Source of the DNA: DATAVB01 sp036267955
Lineage (GTDB): Bacteria; Actinomycetota; Actinomycetes; Mycobacteriales; QHCD01
Reading direction: 5' to 3'
Assembly: GCA_036267955.1 (NCBI GenBank)
Contig: DATAVB010000059.1
Location: forward strand, 40,467 to 104,466
DNA: 64,000 nt
This document shows, in pieces, positions 39,801-48,739 of this stretch. The first letter of the stretch is position 1. Every line of letters starts with the position of its first letter. The position numbers and the translations under genes are program-made. The notes beneath the pieces were generated by a model. That model had not been told where the DNA came from. It saw only the letters and a program-made list of their open reading frames with translations, and ran no database searches.

Positions 39801-40651
39801 GACGCCTGCTCCTCGACCGCACGGTGGGTTCCGGCCTTGTCCCGTTGATGCACGTCGAGGTTCGGGATCGACGCGATCAGATCCTGGGTGTAGGGGTGCG
39901 CGGGAGCGGCGAAGATCTGCTTCACATCGCCGACCTCGACCACCTTGCCCTCACTCATCACCGCGACCCGATCCACCAGTTGCGCGTGCACGCCCATGTC
40001 GTGGGTGATCACGGCGAGCGTGACACCGAATTTCTCCCGCAATTCGGCGAGATTCTGCAGGACGAGCCGCTGCACCGTCACATCGAGTGCCGTGGTCGGC
40101 TCGTCCGCGATCAGCAGATCCGGCTCCAGCGCGACCGCGATCGCCATGATCACGCGCTGTTTCATACCGCCGGACAGTTCGTGCGGAAACATCCCTGCGA
40201 CCTCGGGCGGCAGGCCGACCTGGTGGAGCAGATCGGCGACCCGATCGTCCAGATTCGTTCGCCGCCCCGGCGTGTGCTCCCGGATGACGTCGACGAATTG
40301 TGCCTTCACATTCGCCACCGGGTTCAGCGAGTTCATCGACCCCTGCGGCAGATATGACAGGTGGCTCCACCGTACGGCCCGCAACCGCCGACCGGACAGC
40401 GCCAGGAGATCGATCGGCTCACCCTCCTCCGGGTGGAACACCACGCCGCCGCTCGCGATATACCCGGGGGCCTTCAGGAGCCGCAGCACCGTCGTCGCGA
40501 GCGTGGTCTTGCCGCAGCCGGACTCCCCGGCGATACCGAGAATTTCGCCGCGACGGACCTCGAGGTTCACCCCGTCCACCGCCGTGCGGTCACCGCTGGT
40601 GGTGCGATAGCGGACAGTCAGATCCTGTACTTCCAATACGTTTTCGTGCAT
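39797..40651 (-). CDS. peptide/oligosaccharide-type ABC importer ATPase (DppD-like)
   Basis: 284 residues. Walker A GESGCGKTT, signature ELSGGMKQRVIMAIA, Walker B LLIADEPTTALDVT and ITHDMGV are all intact, and the C-terminal APAHPYTQDLI extension is the oligopeptide-binding-type tail. It is the first of two ATPase genes in the operon, one base after the DppC-type gene. Confidence 0.94.
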   Translation of the reverse strand: MHENVLEVQDLTVRYRTTSGDRTAVDGVNLEVRRGEILGIAGESGCGKTTLATTVLRLLKAPGYIASGGVVFHPEEGEPIDLLALSGRRLRAVRWSHLSYLPQGSMNSLNPVANVKAQFVDVIREHTPGRRTNLDDRVADLLHQVGLPPEVAGMFPHELSGGMKQRVIMAIAVALEPDLLIADEPTTALDVTVQRLVLQNLAELREKFGVTLAVITHDMGVHAQLVDRVAVMSEGKVVEVGDVKQIFAAPAHPYTQDLIASIPNLDVHQRDKAGTHRAVEEQAS

Positions 40652-40652
40652 C

Positions 40653-41531
40653 TCAGGCTCCCGCCACCTTGCGCAGCCGTGGGTTGTACCGCTCTTCCAG
40701 GCCCACGTTGATCAGGGTCAGCGCAAAGAACACGATCGATGCGATCGCGATCGGCGCCACGAAAATGCCCCAGGCGCCGAGCGTCAGTGCGCCACCTGAG
40801 GTCGCGAGATTGAGAATGAATCCCAGGTCGATGACGCCGCTCGGACCCAGCCCGATCACCTCCAGCCCGATCAGGGCAAACATCGACGCGACCGCGGCGT
40901 AGGCAAGGCCCAGAGCCAGGAACCCGAGCATGTTCGGCGCGAGTTCAGCGAAGATGATCTGGAACGTATTCAGCTTCGTGACCTTGGCCAGATCGACATA
41001 CGAGCGGGCCCGCAGGCTCAGCACCTGGGTCCGGATCGTACGAGCGGCTCCCGGCCAGCTGAACACCGCCAGGATCACCCCGACCTGCACCAGGCTGACA
41101 TGCTTGGCAAACGCGGAGTACGCGATCAGCAAAGGCAGCGTGGGAATCACCAGGAAGAAATCGGTGATCGCCGAGAGAAAGCTGTCCAGAAGACCGCCGC
41201 GGTACGCCGCCACGAACGCAATCACGATCGCGATCGCCGTGGACAACCCGCCGGCGATGATGCCGATCTTCAGCGAGGTGGCGAGACCGTCGAGCGTCAT
41301 GGCCGCAATGTCCCGGCCGTACTGATCGGTGCCGAGCAGGTGGGTCCCGTTCGGGTGCACCCAGTGGTCTGGGCTGACCGCCATCGGGTCGGCCCCGATG
41401 TGATTCCGGATCAGTCCGCGCAGCCACGAATTCAGGATGCCGAACAGCAGCACCACGACCAGGAGCCCGAGGCCCAGGCTGAGCTTCCGGCTGCCGCCGA
41501 CCGCCGCCAGGACACGCATCACCCGTCTCAT
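40653..41531 (-). CDS. ABC importer permease (DppC-like)
   Basis: 292 residues with an N-terminal helix, a periplasmic loop (VSPDHWVHPNGTHLLGTDQYGRD) and five more helices of the BPD_transp_1 fold. The EAA-type loop around SLRARSYVDLAKV contacts the ATPase. It starts 4 bp inside the previous permease gene. Confidence 0.92.
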   Translation of the reverse strand: MRRVMRVLAAVGGSRKLSLGLGLLVVVLLFGILNSWLRGLIRNHIGADPMAVSPDHWVHPNGTHLLGTDQYGRDIAAMTLDGLATSLKIGIIAGGLSTAIAIVIAFVAAYRGGLLDSFLSAITDFFLVIPTLPLLIAYSAFAKHVSLVQVGVILAVFSWPGAARTIRTQVLSLRARSYVDLAKVTKLNTFQIIFAELAPNMLGFLALGLAYAAVASMFALIGLEVIGLGPSGVIDLGFILNLATSGGALTLGAWGIFVAPIAIASIVFFALTLINVGLEERYNPRLRKVAGA

Positions 41532-42631
41532 CGCGCCCGCCTAATCCGTGGGTCGATCACCGGCACTATCAGGTCGAGGATGAACGCCCCGGTCAGCACG
41601 CCGAAGATGGCGAGGTCGGTGACGCCCATGATCACGTTGTAGTCGAGGTTGCCGATCGCCTGAACGAGCAAATGCCCGACGCCCGGATATTTGAAGAGAT
41701 TCTCGACCAGAACGTTGCCGTTGAACACCGCACCGAGGCTGATCGCCAGTGCCGTCACCTGCGGCAGGAATGAGTTGCGCAGCGCGTACTTGCGCATGAT
41801 GACATTCGGCCGAAGCCCTTTCGCCTCGGCAAAACTGAGGTAGTCCTCGCCGAGGGTCATGATCATTTGGAACCGCATGCCGAGCATGTGGCCGAAGATG
41901 CCCACGACGATGATCGAGCAGGCCGGCAGCAGCGCGTGTTTGACGACGCTCGTTATGAAATGCCAGTTGAAGCCGACAATAAGGCCGGGGTCGTAGGCGA
42001 GCGAGGTCGGCAGAATACTGTGCGTGTAGCCCAGGTAGAACACGGCCAGCAGTGCGACGAAGTAGTACGGGATGTGCGTAATCGCCGTTCCGACGTAGGT
42101 CAAGCCGCCGGAGATCGGATTGTGCCGCCACCAGCCCACCGCGGCGCCGAGCAGCACACCCAGGACCCAGGCCACGATCGTCGCGACCAGGAGCAGACCG
42201 AGGGTCCACGGCAGCGCGTTCGCGATCAGGGTCCACGCTGGCGTCGGATAGTTGATCAGCGACGGTCCGAGATCGTGGTTGATGACCAATTGGTAGAGAT
42301 AGTGGATGTACTGGTCGAAGAGATTGCCGTTGAGCCCGAACACCTTGTTGTAGTGGGCGATGATCTGCTGGTTCGCGTGCTGGTTGTAGACGTAGTTCTG
42401 CGCCAGATTCTGCGTATACGCCTGGATCGGATTTCCCGGGATCAGCCGGAAAAACAGGAAGGTGCCGCTGATCGCCGCCCACAGAGTGAGCAGGTACAAG
42501 GCGAACCGTTTGATGATATGGGCCAGCAGCGGGTGCGCGGCGAACCAGCCGCGCACCCCCTGCCGGGCGATGATCAGTGCGGCGCTCTCGGTCTTCGCAC
42601 CGGCCGTTTCGGTGGTGACCTCGCTCGCCAC
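41528..42631 (-). CDS. ABC importer permease (DppB-like)
   Basis: 367 residues, longer than the usual 310-340. The standard DppB start is recognised (FALYLLTLWAAISGTFLFFRLIPGNP), as are the EAA loop EDYLSFAEAKGLRPNVIMRKYALRNS and a C-terminal permease end. The first 40 residues and the loop at 95-125 are extra. It follows the solute-binding protein by 1 bp. Confidence 0.92.
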   Translation of the reverse strand: MASEVTTETAGAKTESAALIIARQGVRGWFAAHPLLAHIIKRFALYLLTLWAAISGTFLFFRLIPGNPIQAYTQNLAQNYVYNQHANQQIIAHYNKVFGLNGNLFDQYIHYLYQLVINHDLGPSLINYPTPAWTLIANALPWTLGLLLVATIVAWVLGVLLGAAVGWWRHNPISGGLTYVGTAITHIPYYFVALLAVFYLGYTHSILPTSLAYDPGLIVGFNWHFITSVVKHALLPACSIIVVGIFGHMLGMRFQMIMTLGEDYLSFAEAKGLRPNVIMRKYALRNSFLPQVTALAISLGAVFNGNVLVENLFKYPGVGHLLVQAIGNLDYNVIMGVTDLAIFGVLTGAFILDLIVPVIDPRIRRAR

Positions 42632-42632
42632 G

Positions 42633-44492
42633 TCAGCTCCCGGCGGGCTTCAGCGCACCCACGACAAACATGAATTGGCCCCACCAGTTGTTCGGCACCA
42701 TGAACAGGTTGTCGTCCGTGGGCCAGCCGGTCCAGTACGTGGTATTCGCCTGGTGGGTATAGACCGTCTTGATCGACGGAATCACCGGCATCTGGGTATA
42801 CCACTCCTGCAACGCCTGTTTGAAGATCGGCTCCGCGGCCGGCGAAGCGGGGTCCGCATTGGACAGTTCGCCACTCAGTTTGTCGAGCTTGGGATCCTTC
42901 AGGCGCTCGGAGTCGCCTGTGGTTGACTGCTTGCCGATCGGCACGTAGTACTTGGACGTGTTGCCGTCGTACGTCTGATACGGATCTGACGTCGAGCAGG
43001 GGCCCCATTCCGAGCGGATGTCGTACGTGCCCTTGGCAACCTCGCCGTTATAGACACCGGCGCCGGTCAGCGCCTTGACTTCGGTGGGAATGCCGATCTT
43101 CGTCATCTCTTTCGCCAGCGTCTGGCCGATGAGGTACTCGTATCCGGTGTTCGCGACGGGCGTGATGATCGTGAAGCTCAGCTTCTTGCCCTTGTAGGAA
43201 TACTTGCCGTCCGATCCCTTCTTGGCTCCTATCTGGCCCAGCAGCTGCTCCGCCTTCTGTGGGTTGTAGGTCAGCGGGAATTGCGACGCGACGTCCGGCA
43301 CCTCGTACTTCTGCATGTATGGATAGCCCGGCCAGGGATAGGTCGCCGGCGTGGTCTGCGGGCTCCAGATCGACTTCGCGTAGGTCTCGCGGTCCATCAG
43401 GCACGAGATGACCCAGCGCATCCGGTTGTCGGCGAGGATGCCCTTTGACGGGTCGCAGTTGACGTGGATGGACCGCAGGCACGGGTCCTCCATCGAGGTG
43501 ATGATCGCCTTTTTGTACCCGTTCTTGATCAGCGCCTGCGCATGGACATAGTCCGCGCCGCCCTGGTCGATCTTGGCGTTCTTGAAGTCCTCCGCGGCGG
43601 CGTCGGCGGCCGGGGCGGTGAGGTATGCGACGTACTGCGGCTTCGGGTCGAGATTGGCCTTGTTCCAGTAGTTCGGGTCCTTCTCCCACAGGTAGTACTG
43701 CAGGGTGCGGTTTGCTTCCTTCAGCTTGTACGGCCCGGTGAATACCGCCGACTCGTTCTTGAACGTCGTCGGGTCCTTGCCCTGCCAGACGTGCTGCGGC
43801 ACGCACAGGAACGCCGCGTTCACGACCGAACAGATGTAGTCGTAGTGGTAGCGGGTGTCGCGCTTGCTGAGGGTGATGACCACCGTGTGGTCATCAGGCG
43901 TTGCGATCGTCTTCGCCTCGGTCACCCAGTTGCCGGTCGCGCCGGTCAATGAGCTCTGCTTCTGGAACATCTCGATCGTGAACTTGACGTCGGCAGACGT
44001 GTGCGGTTTGCCGTCGCTCCAGTGACAGTTCGGATCGAGATGGAAGGTGATCTGCGTGTAGTCCTTGTTGTACTCCCAGCCCGTCCACTGCCATTTGATC
44101 AGGTTGTCGGTCGACTTGGTCAGGTTGAGGTAGAACGGGTACTCCTTCACCACTTGACCGAAACCGGTGGCATAATCGGTGTTCGGGATGAACGGGTTGT
44201 AGACCCCATAAGATGCGAACGTTCCCTGCGCGACGATCAGCGTCTGCTTGCGTGGTGTCGGGATTGTCGCCGCCTGCTGCGGCACGCTGTCAGCCGCACC
44301 GCCACCACCGCCGCCACCGTTTCCGCCACCACCGCCCTTTGCGTCGGGATTTACCGTGCCGCCGCTACTACAGGCCGCCAGGAGCCCGGCTCCACCGGCG
44401 GCCAGCCCGCCCAACTTGAGTGCGTCTCGACGCGACACCGTGTGGCGCATGAAGTCTTCGACGTCAAAGGAATCGCTGTCATAACGGCTCAT
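42633..44492 (-). CDS. extracellular solute-binding lipoprotein (family 5, DppA/OppA)
   Basis: 619 residues, behind GGAGGT. Its N-terminus has a Tat-like VSRRDALKLGG and a lipobox LLAAC (about residue 41), followed by a Gly-rich spacer. The mature part is a family-5 binding protein (about residues 75-610: NCHWSDGKPHTSADVKFTIEMF). It is first in an operon of binding protein, two permeases, two ATPases and a small secreted protein. The substrate may be a peptide or an oligosaccharide; the sequence alone does not decide. Confidence 0.92.
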   Translation of the reverse strand: MSRYDSDSFDVEDFMRHTVSRRDALKLGGLAAGGAGLLAACSSGGTVNPDAKGGGGGNGGGGGGGAADSVPQQAATIPTPRKQTLIVAQGTFASYGVYNPFIPNTDYATGFGQVVKEYPFYLNLTKSTDNLIKWQWTGWEYNKDYTQITFHLDPNCHWSDGKPHTSADVKFTIEMFQKQSSLTGATGNWVTEAKTIATPDDHTVVITLSKRDTRYHYDYICSVVNAAFLCVPQHVWQGKDPTTFKNESAVFTGPYKLKEANRTLQYYLWEKDPNYWNKANLDPKPQYVAYLTAPAADAAAEDFKNAKIDQGGADYVHAQALIKNGYKKAIITSMEDPCLRSIHVNCDPSKGILADNRMRWVISCLMDRETYAKSIWSPQTTPATYPWPGYPYMQKYEVPDVASQFPLTYNPQKAEQLLGQIGAKKGSDGKYSYKGKKLSFTIITPVANTGYEYLIGQTLAKEMTKIGIPTEVKALTGAGVYNGEVAKGTYDIRSEWGPCSTSDPYQTYDGNTSKYYVPIGKQSTTGDSERLKDPKLDKLSGELSNADPASPAAEPIFKQALQEWYTQMPVIPSIKTVYTHQANTTYWTGWPTDDNLFMVPNNWWGQFMFVVGALKPAGS

Positions 44493-45132
44493 CGCGTGAC
44501 CTCCGGGAAGCTGAAAAGGACCCTCTTTGGCTAGCCGACGTCAACGTTGTCATCGCCGGGGCATGGGTCCTTCTCGGGATAAAGCCGATATCAAGACCGC
44601 GCTGCTCCTGCGTACCGACAGACTCTTCGTTGAGGTCCCAACCGGCGCTGGCGTGGCAATAGAGTGCTCGGGAAAACGTTGTCTGTCAATGCATTCCGGC
44701 GAAGTGTCGAATCCGGTCACCGTTCGGTATCGACCTGCATACAACCGTCGCCGTGGATATTGACACCGGCGTGCGGCGACGTCAGGATCACGCCAACGTC
44801 CGACAGTGGCTTATCTGCGGGCCTTATCTGCGGCGATCTGGGCTGCGCGAGGCAACTCGCGCCGCCCGACGGGAGGTTCGATACGTTGTCTCCCGGCGCA
44901 TTGAGCGCTCTCAGCCGACTCGACGTTCGGATCACGCCTACCGATGACCGCAACCGGCCAGTCGGAATGGACCTGATCCAGTCTTGAGAATAATTCGTTC
45001 TCACATCTAATGAATTCGTCCAATGGCCGCCTCCCGTCTCGGGCGGAGCTGCGCCGCGCCCGAGAGATTACGGAAGTCTTGTGGCGGTCGGGCACGGCGG
45101 CGGCCGGGCCGGGCGAGGAGGACACTTGGCCT
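44493..45132. other. intergenic region between divergent operons
   Basis: About 640 bp (shorter if translation of the next gene starts at 45010). It contains the promoters of both operons. The direct repeat CTTATCTGCGG occurs at 44810-44820 and 44823-44833, and a looser repeat GGATCACGCC occurs near 44786 and 44931. Possible frames across it lack ribosome sites and clear family features. Confidence 0.45.
44810..44833 (+). repeat. 11-bp direct repeat CTTATCTGCGG x2
   Basis: Two exact copies separated by two bases (13-bp period), in the divergent promoter region of the ABC importer and the molybdopterin protein. Direct repeats at this spacing may bind a regulator, but no candidate is adjacent. 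Confidence 0.4.
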
Positions 45133-45846
45133 GTGACGAGTGATGACGGTAAGCCGGTCGGACGCCGCATCGTGCTGGGCATGCTCGGTGCCGGCCTGGT
45201 CGGTGTCACGTTCGGCAAGGAGCTGCAGGACCTGGAGCAGCGCGTCCTGGCGCCGGTGCAGAGTCGCGACCCGACGGGCCTGTCCGGCTTGGTGCCCGAC
45301 GGCGGCGGCTTCCGCTTCTACTCCGTCACCAGCAGCATCCCCAAGCGCACCGCCGAGGACTACCGGCTGACCGTTGGTGGCCACGTCGACCGGCCGATGA
45401 CCCTGACCATGGCCGACCTCCATGCCATGAAGCAGACCTCGCTGACCCGGGACTTCCAGTGCGTCACCGGTTGGCGGGTGCCGAACGTGCACTGGTCCGG
45501 GGTCGCCCTGCCCGACCTGCTCGACCACGTTGGCGTCCAGTCGGCGGCCAAGGCCGTCAAGTTCACCTCGTTCGACGGCGAGTACACCGAAAGCCTCACC
45601 CTCGAGCAGGCCCGGCGCCGCGACGTGCTGGTCGCCACCTCGATGCTCGGCGGGCCGGTGAGTCGCAACCACGGCGGTCCGGTGCGGCTCTACGTCGCCC
45701 CGATGTACGGCTACAAGAGCTGCAAATGGCTCGGCGGCATCCAACTCACCCCGGGCGTCGAGACCGGATACTGGGAGCACCTCGGCTACGACGTCGACGG
45801 CTGGGTCGGCAAGTCCAATGGGCGCGACGATGCTCCGACCAGCTGA
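45133..45846 (+). CDS. sulfite-oxidase-fold molybdopterin oxidoreductase (MsrP/YedY-like)
   Basis: GTG 45133 with GAGGAG ten bases upstream gives 237 residues and puts a signal-like RRIVLGMLGAGLVGVTFG near the N-terminus; ATG 45010 is an alternative with 41 more codons. The molybdenum ligand Cys is in FQCVTGW, and GHVDRPMTLTMADLHAM and GGPVRLYVAPMYGYKSCKW are conserved in the family. It probably reduces or oxidises an extracytoplasmic substrate such as methionine sulfoxide. It is followed directly, with a 29-bp overlap, by a cytochrome b, its likely electron partner. Confidence 0.87.
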   Translation: MTSDDGKPVGRRIVLGMLGAGLVGVTFGKELQDLEQRVLAPVQSRDPTGLSGLVPDGGGFRFYSVTSSIPKRTAEDYRLTVGGHVDRPMTLTMADLHAMKQTSLTRDFQCVTGWRVPNVHWSGVALPDLLDHVGVQSAAKAVKFTSFDGEYTESLTLEQARRRDVLVATSMLGGPVSRNHGGPVRLYVAPMYGYKSCKWLGGIQLTPGVETGYWEHLGYDVDGWVGKSNGRDDAPTS

Positions 45847-46558
45847 CCCGCGGCCCGGCCCGGGCGAGTTGCTGCGGCTGACCTGGTCGCAACGGTGGGT
45901 GCACCGCGGCGTCGGTGGGCTGATGGCGATCTGCCTGGCCACCGCAGCTGTCCTTTATATAGGCCCGCTGTCCGTACTCGTCGGGCAACGCGCCCTGGTC
46001 GAACGAATCCACGTCTACGCCGGCATCGCGCTTCCGGTACCGGTCCTGTTGGGACTGTTGTCCCGGTCGTTCCGTGCGGACCTGCGCCGGCTCAACCGCT
46101 TCTCCCCGACCGACTGGGAATGGCTGCGCGCGCCCGACCGCCGGTCCGGGCGGCTGCCGGTCGGGAAGTTCAACGCCGGGCAGAAGATCAACGCGGCCTT
46201 CGTGGCCGGCGCGATCCTCGTCATGCTCGGCACCGGACTGGTGATGCGGTACGCGAACCACTGGTCGGTGTCGTACCGCAGCGGCGCGACCTTCGTGCAC
46301 GACTGGCTCGCCTACGCGATCGTGGCCATGGTGATCGGGCACATCTACTTCGCCACCCGGGATCCGGCCGCCCGGCGGGGAATGCGCACCGGGATCGTGC
46401 CGGCGCCGTGGGCCCGCCGGGAACACCGCGGCTGGGCCGAGGCCGAGTTGAGTCCGACGGACATGCGGGCTGCCGCCCCGGCCACCGCACCGCTGCGGCC
46501 GCTGCCCCGGCCGCCTGATCGAGCCGATCCACCTGCCCCGGACCCCGACGCGTCGTAG
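45818..46558 (+). CDS. four-helix cytochrome b (molybdoenzyme partner)
   Basis: 246 residues with four transmembrane helices. Potential haem ligands are His in RWVHRG, RIHVYAG, FVHDWLA and IGHIYF, the layout of di-haem b561 / formate-dehydrogenase-gamma-type cytochromes. The C-terminal 60 residues are hydrophilic and Pro-rich. The gene overlaps the molybdopterin protein gene by 29 bp (or 17 bp if ATG 45830 is used), so the two form a membrane redox pair passing quinol electrons to the enzyme. Confidence 0.85.
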   Translation: MGATMLRPADPRPGPGELLRLTWSQRWVHRGVGGLMAICLATAAVLYIGPLSVLVGQRALVERIHVYAGIALPVPVLLGLLSRSFRADLRRLNRFSPTDWEWLRAPDRRSGRLPVGKFNAGQKINAAFVAGAILVMLGTGLVMRYANHWSVSYRSGATFVHDWLAYAIVAMVIGHIYFATRDPAARRGMRTGIVPAPWARREHRGWAEAELSPTDMRAAAPATAPLRPLPRPPDRADPPAPDPDAS

Positions 46559-46577
46559 CCGGTTCCCGGCAGTTTCC

Positions 46578-46626
46578 CGCCAATGTGGCGTTGGGGCAAT
46601 CTAGTCACCCCAACGCCACATTGGCG
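46578..46626. repeat. 49-bp palindromic repeat, copy 1
   Basis: Perfect 19-bp arms (CGCCAATGTGGCGTTGGGG and its complement) around the loop CAATCTAGTCA. Beyond one mismatch the pairing extends a further 5 bp outward. It starts 20 bp after the cytochrome b stop. A second copy lies at 61632-61680, with the same loop and only one different base. Function unknown: REP-like element, terminator, or trace of a mobile element. Confidence 0.8.
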
Positions 46627-46848
46627 AGAAACGGGGTTTGCGGGAAACGGGGCGGGTGACCGGTGCGCGCGGCGCATCGGCCGGGCCGGCTCGCATTCGT
46701 GCAGGTCAGCGCCATGTGCCCGCACCCACCGGCGGCGTAACCGCCGAGAAATAGCTGAGCACCGCCGCCTTAACACTCCCGGGTCACGATTCCAGCATCG
46801 AACGCGCGGCACCCGTGCCGCGACGGCGGGATCGTCGGGAGGGCTGCC

Positions 46849-47793
46849 GTGTTTCGTTTTCTGCTCAAGCGCGTCGCGTACGGCGTGCCGATTCTGCTGG
46901 GCGTCTCGATCCTCACGTTCGCCACCGTGAAAATGGTGCCCGGCGACCCGGTGGCGGCCATTCTCGGGCCGAACGCAACACCGCAGGCCCGGGCCACCGT
47001 CACCAAGCAGATGGGGCTCGACCAGCCCGTGCCGGTGCAGTATTTCCGTTGGCTCTGGCACTGCGTCCAGGGCAATTTCGGCACCAGTATCGCCAAGCAG
47101 CAGCCGGTCGGTTCGCTCGTCCTCGACGCGTTCGGAAACACGCTCGTGCTGACCGCATTCGCCGGCGTGCTGGCGATAGCGGGCGGCCTGCTCCTCGGCG
47201 GGCTCGGGGTTCGCCGTCCGAACGGCGCCGTCGCCCGGATTTGCGATGCGATAAGTGTGCTGGCCACTTCATTGCCGCAGTATTCGGTGGCCCTGGTGCT
47301 GGTCGTCTTCGCCGCATCCAGGACCGGATGGTTTCCCGTCCAGGGAATGCACAGCATCGGCAGCGGCGGATTCGGTGACCTGACCCGGCACGTCGTGCTG
47401 CCGGCGATTTCGGCCGCCCTGATTCCGGCGGGCGTCATCGCCCGCATGTTCCGCTCGGCGCTGGCCGAGGAGCTCGGCCGGGACGCGGTGCTCAGCCTGC
47501 GGGCCCGCGGCCTGTCCGAACGGCGGTGCCTGCGGCACGCCGTACACAACACCATGCCGTCCCTGCTGACCATCGCCGGTCTGCAGATCGGATACCTCCT
47601 GGGCGGGGTGGTCTTCATCGAGACGATCTTCGCCTGGCCCGGCACCGGACAGCTTGTCTATCAGGCGATCTCGCAACGCGACATGCCGGTAATCCAGGCC
47701 GGCGTGTTGGTCAGCGCGGTCGCGTTCGTCGTCATCAACATCGCCGTCGATGCCGCCCATGCCGCTATGGATCCACGCATTCGCACCGCCTGA
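46849..47793 (+). CDS. ABC importer permease (DppB-like)
   Basis: 314 residues from GTG 46849. The standard permease start (FLLKRVAYGVPILLGVSILTF) is followed by MVPGDPVAAILGPNATPQ and the EAA-like DAVLSLRARGLSERRCLRHAVHN. It is the first gene of an importer-plus-hydrolase operon. It differs in sequence from the DppB-like gene of the 38-44 kb operon, so they are distinct systems. Confidence 0.93.
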   Translation: MFRFLLKRVAYGVPILLGVSILTFATVKMVPGDPVAAILGPNATPQARATVTKQMGLDQPVPVQYFRWLWHCVQGNFGTSIAKQQPVGSLVLDAFGNTLVLTAFAGVLAIAGGLLLGGLGVRRPNGAVARICDAISVLATSLPQYSVALVLVVFAASRTGWFPVQGMHSIGSGGFGDLTRHVVLPAISAALIPAGVIARMFRSALAEELGRDAVLSLRARGLSERRCLRHAVHNTMPSLLTIAGLQIGYLLGGVVFIETIFAWPGTGQLVYQAISQRDMPVIQAGVLVSAVAFVVINIAVDAAHAAMDPRIRTA

Positions 47794-47818
47794 ATCCACC
47801 TGCCCATAGGGGGTTTCC

Positions 47819-48739
47819 TTGTCCGACACCGTATTGACCGACACCGCACTCAATCCCGGGCCACTGGCCGGCAGCCGCACACTGGTGGCCGGCCGGCCGC
47901 CCCGACCGCGGTCCCGGTGGACGCCGCTGCGGTGGTCCTGGGACCTGCGCATCTCCGCGGCGCTGCTCGCGTTGATCGTCCTCACCGCGCTCATCGGGCC
48001 CTTTCTGGTCGCCGACCCGGACGCCATGAACGTCGCCAACCGGTTGCGCGGTCTGGGGACGGGTGGGCACCTGCTCGGCACTGACGCTCTCGGCCGCGAC
48101 ATGCTCGCCCGGATGGTGGACGGCACCCGGATCACGCTCATTGCCGGGCTGCTGCCGGTCGCCATCGCCACCGCCATCGGCACCGCGATCGGCGTCACCG
48201 CCGGGCTGGCCCGGCGTCGTACGCATTCGACGATCATGCGGGTGCTTGACGTGTTCTACGCGTTTCCCGCCGTGCTGCTGGCGATCGCCATCGCGGCCGC
48301 GCTCGGCAGCGGCATCACCAATGTCATCGCGGCGCTCACGGTGGCGTTCGTGCCGCCGATCGCACGGGTCGCCGACACCGAGACGACCCGACTGCGGCAC
48401 CTGGATTTCGTCGAGGCCGCCGAGGCCAGTGGTGCCACCCGCGCGACGATCGCGGTACGCCAGATCCTGCCGAACGTCACTCCCCCGCTGCTCGTCTATT
48501 GCACTGCGCTGGTGGGTGTGTCCATTGTGTACGCGGCCGGGTTGAGTTTCCTCGGGCTGAGTGTCGCCCCGCCGAGCCCGGAATGGGGCCTGATGATCAG
48601 TGACCTGCGCCAGTTCATCAGCAGTAAACCGGAATTGGCCCTGATTCCGGCCGTCGCGATCCTGCTCGTCTCGGTTGCGTTCAACGTTCTCGGTGAGGGG
48701 CTGCGCAAGCTGCTCGACATCCGCGCGGCGGCATCGTGA
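47819..48739 (+). CDS. ABC importer permease (DppC-like)
   Basis: 306 residues from TTG 47819, behind AGGGGG. It has the periplasmic LRGLGTGGHLLGTDALGRDMLARMV motif of DppC proteins and the EAA loop DFVEAAEASGATRATI. Hydrophobic segments fit six helices. It is the second permease of the operon. Confidence 0.93.
   Translation: MSDTVLTDTALNPGPLAGSRTLVAGRPPRPRSRWTPLRWSWDLRISAALLALIVLTALIGPFLVADPDAMNVANRLRGLGTGGHLLGTDALGRDMLARMVDGTRITLIAGLLPVAIATAIGTAIGVTAGLARRRTHSTIMRVLDVFYAFPAVLLAIAIAAALGSGITNVIAALTVAFVPPIARVADTETTRLRHLDFVEAAEASGATRATIAVRQILPNVTPPLLVYCTALVGVSIVYAAGLSFLGLSVAPPSPEWGLMISDLRQFISSKPELALIPAVAILLVSVAFNVLGEGLRKLLDIRAAAS

Noticed and set aside
44664..44987. A 107-codon frame with repeated DVRITPT in the 44.5-45.1 kb gap
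   Set aside because: No ribosome site, no family features and an equally long frame on the other strand; the repeat is reported only as a DNA repeat.
46578..46626. A classical rho-independent terminator
   Set aside because: There is no T-run after the stem and the same element lies elsewhere beside a truncated gene; a repeat is the safer call.
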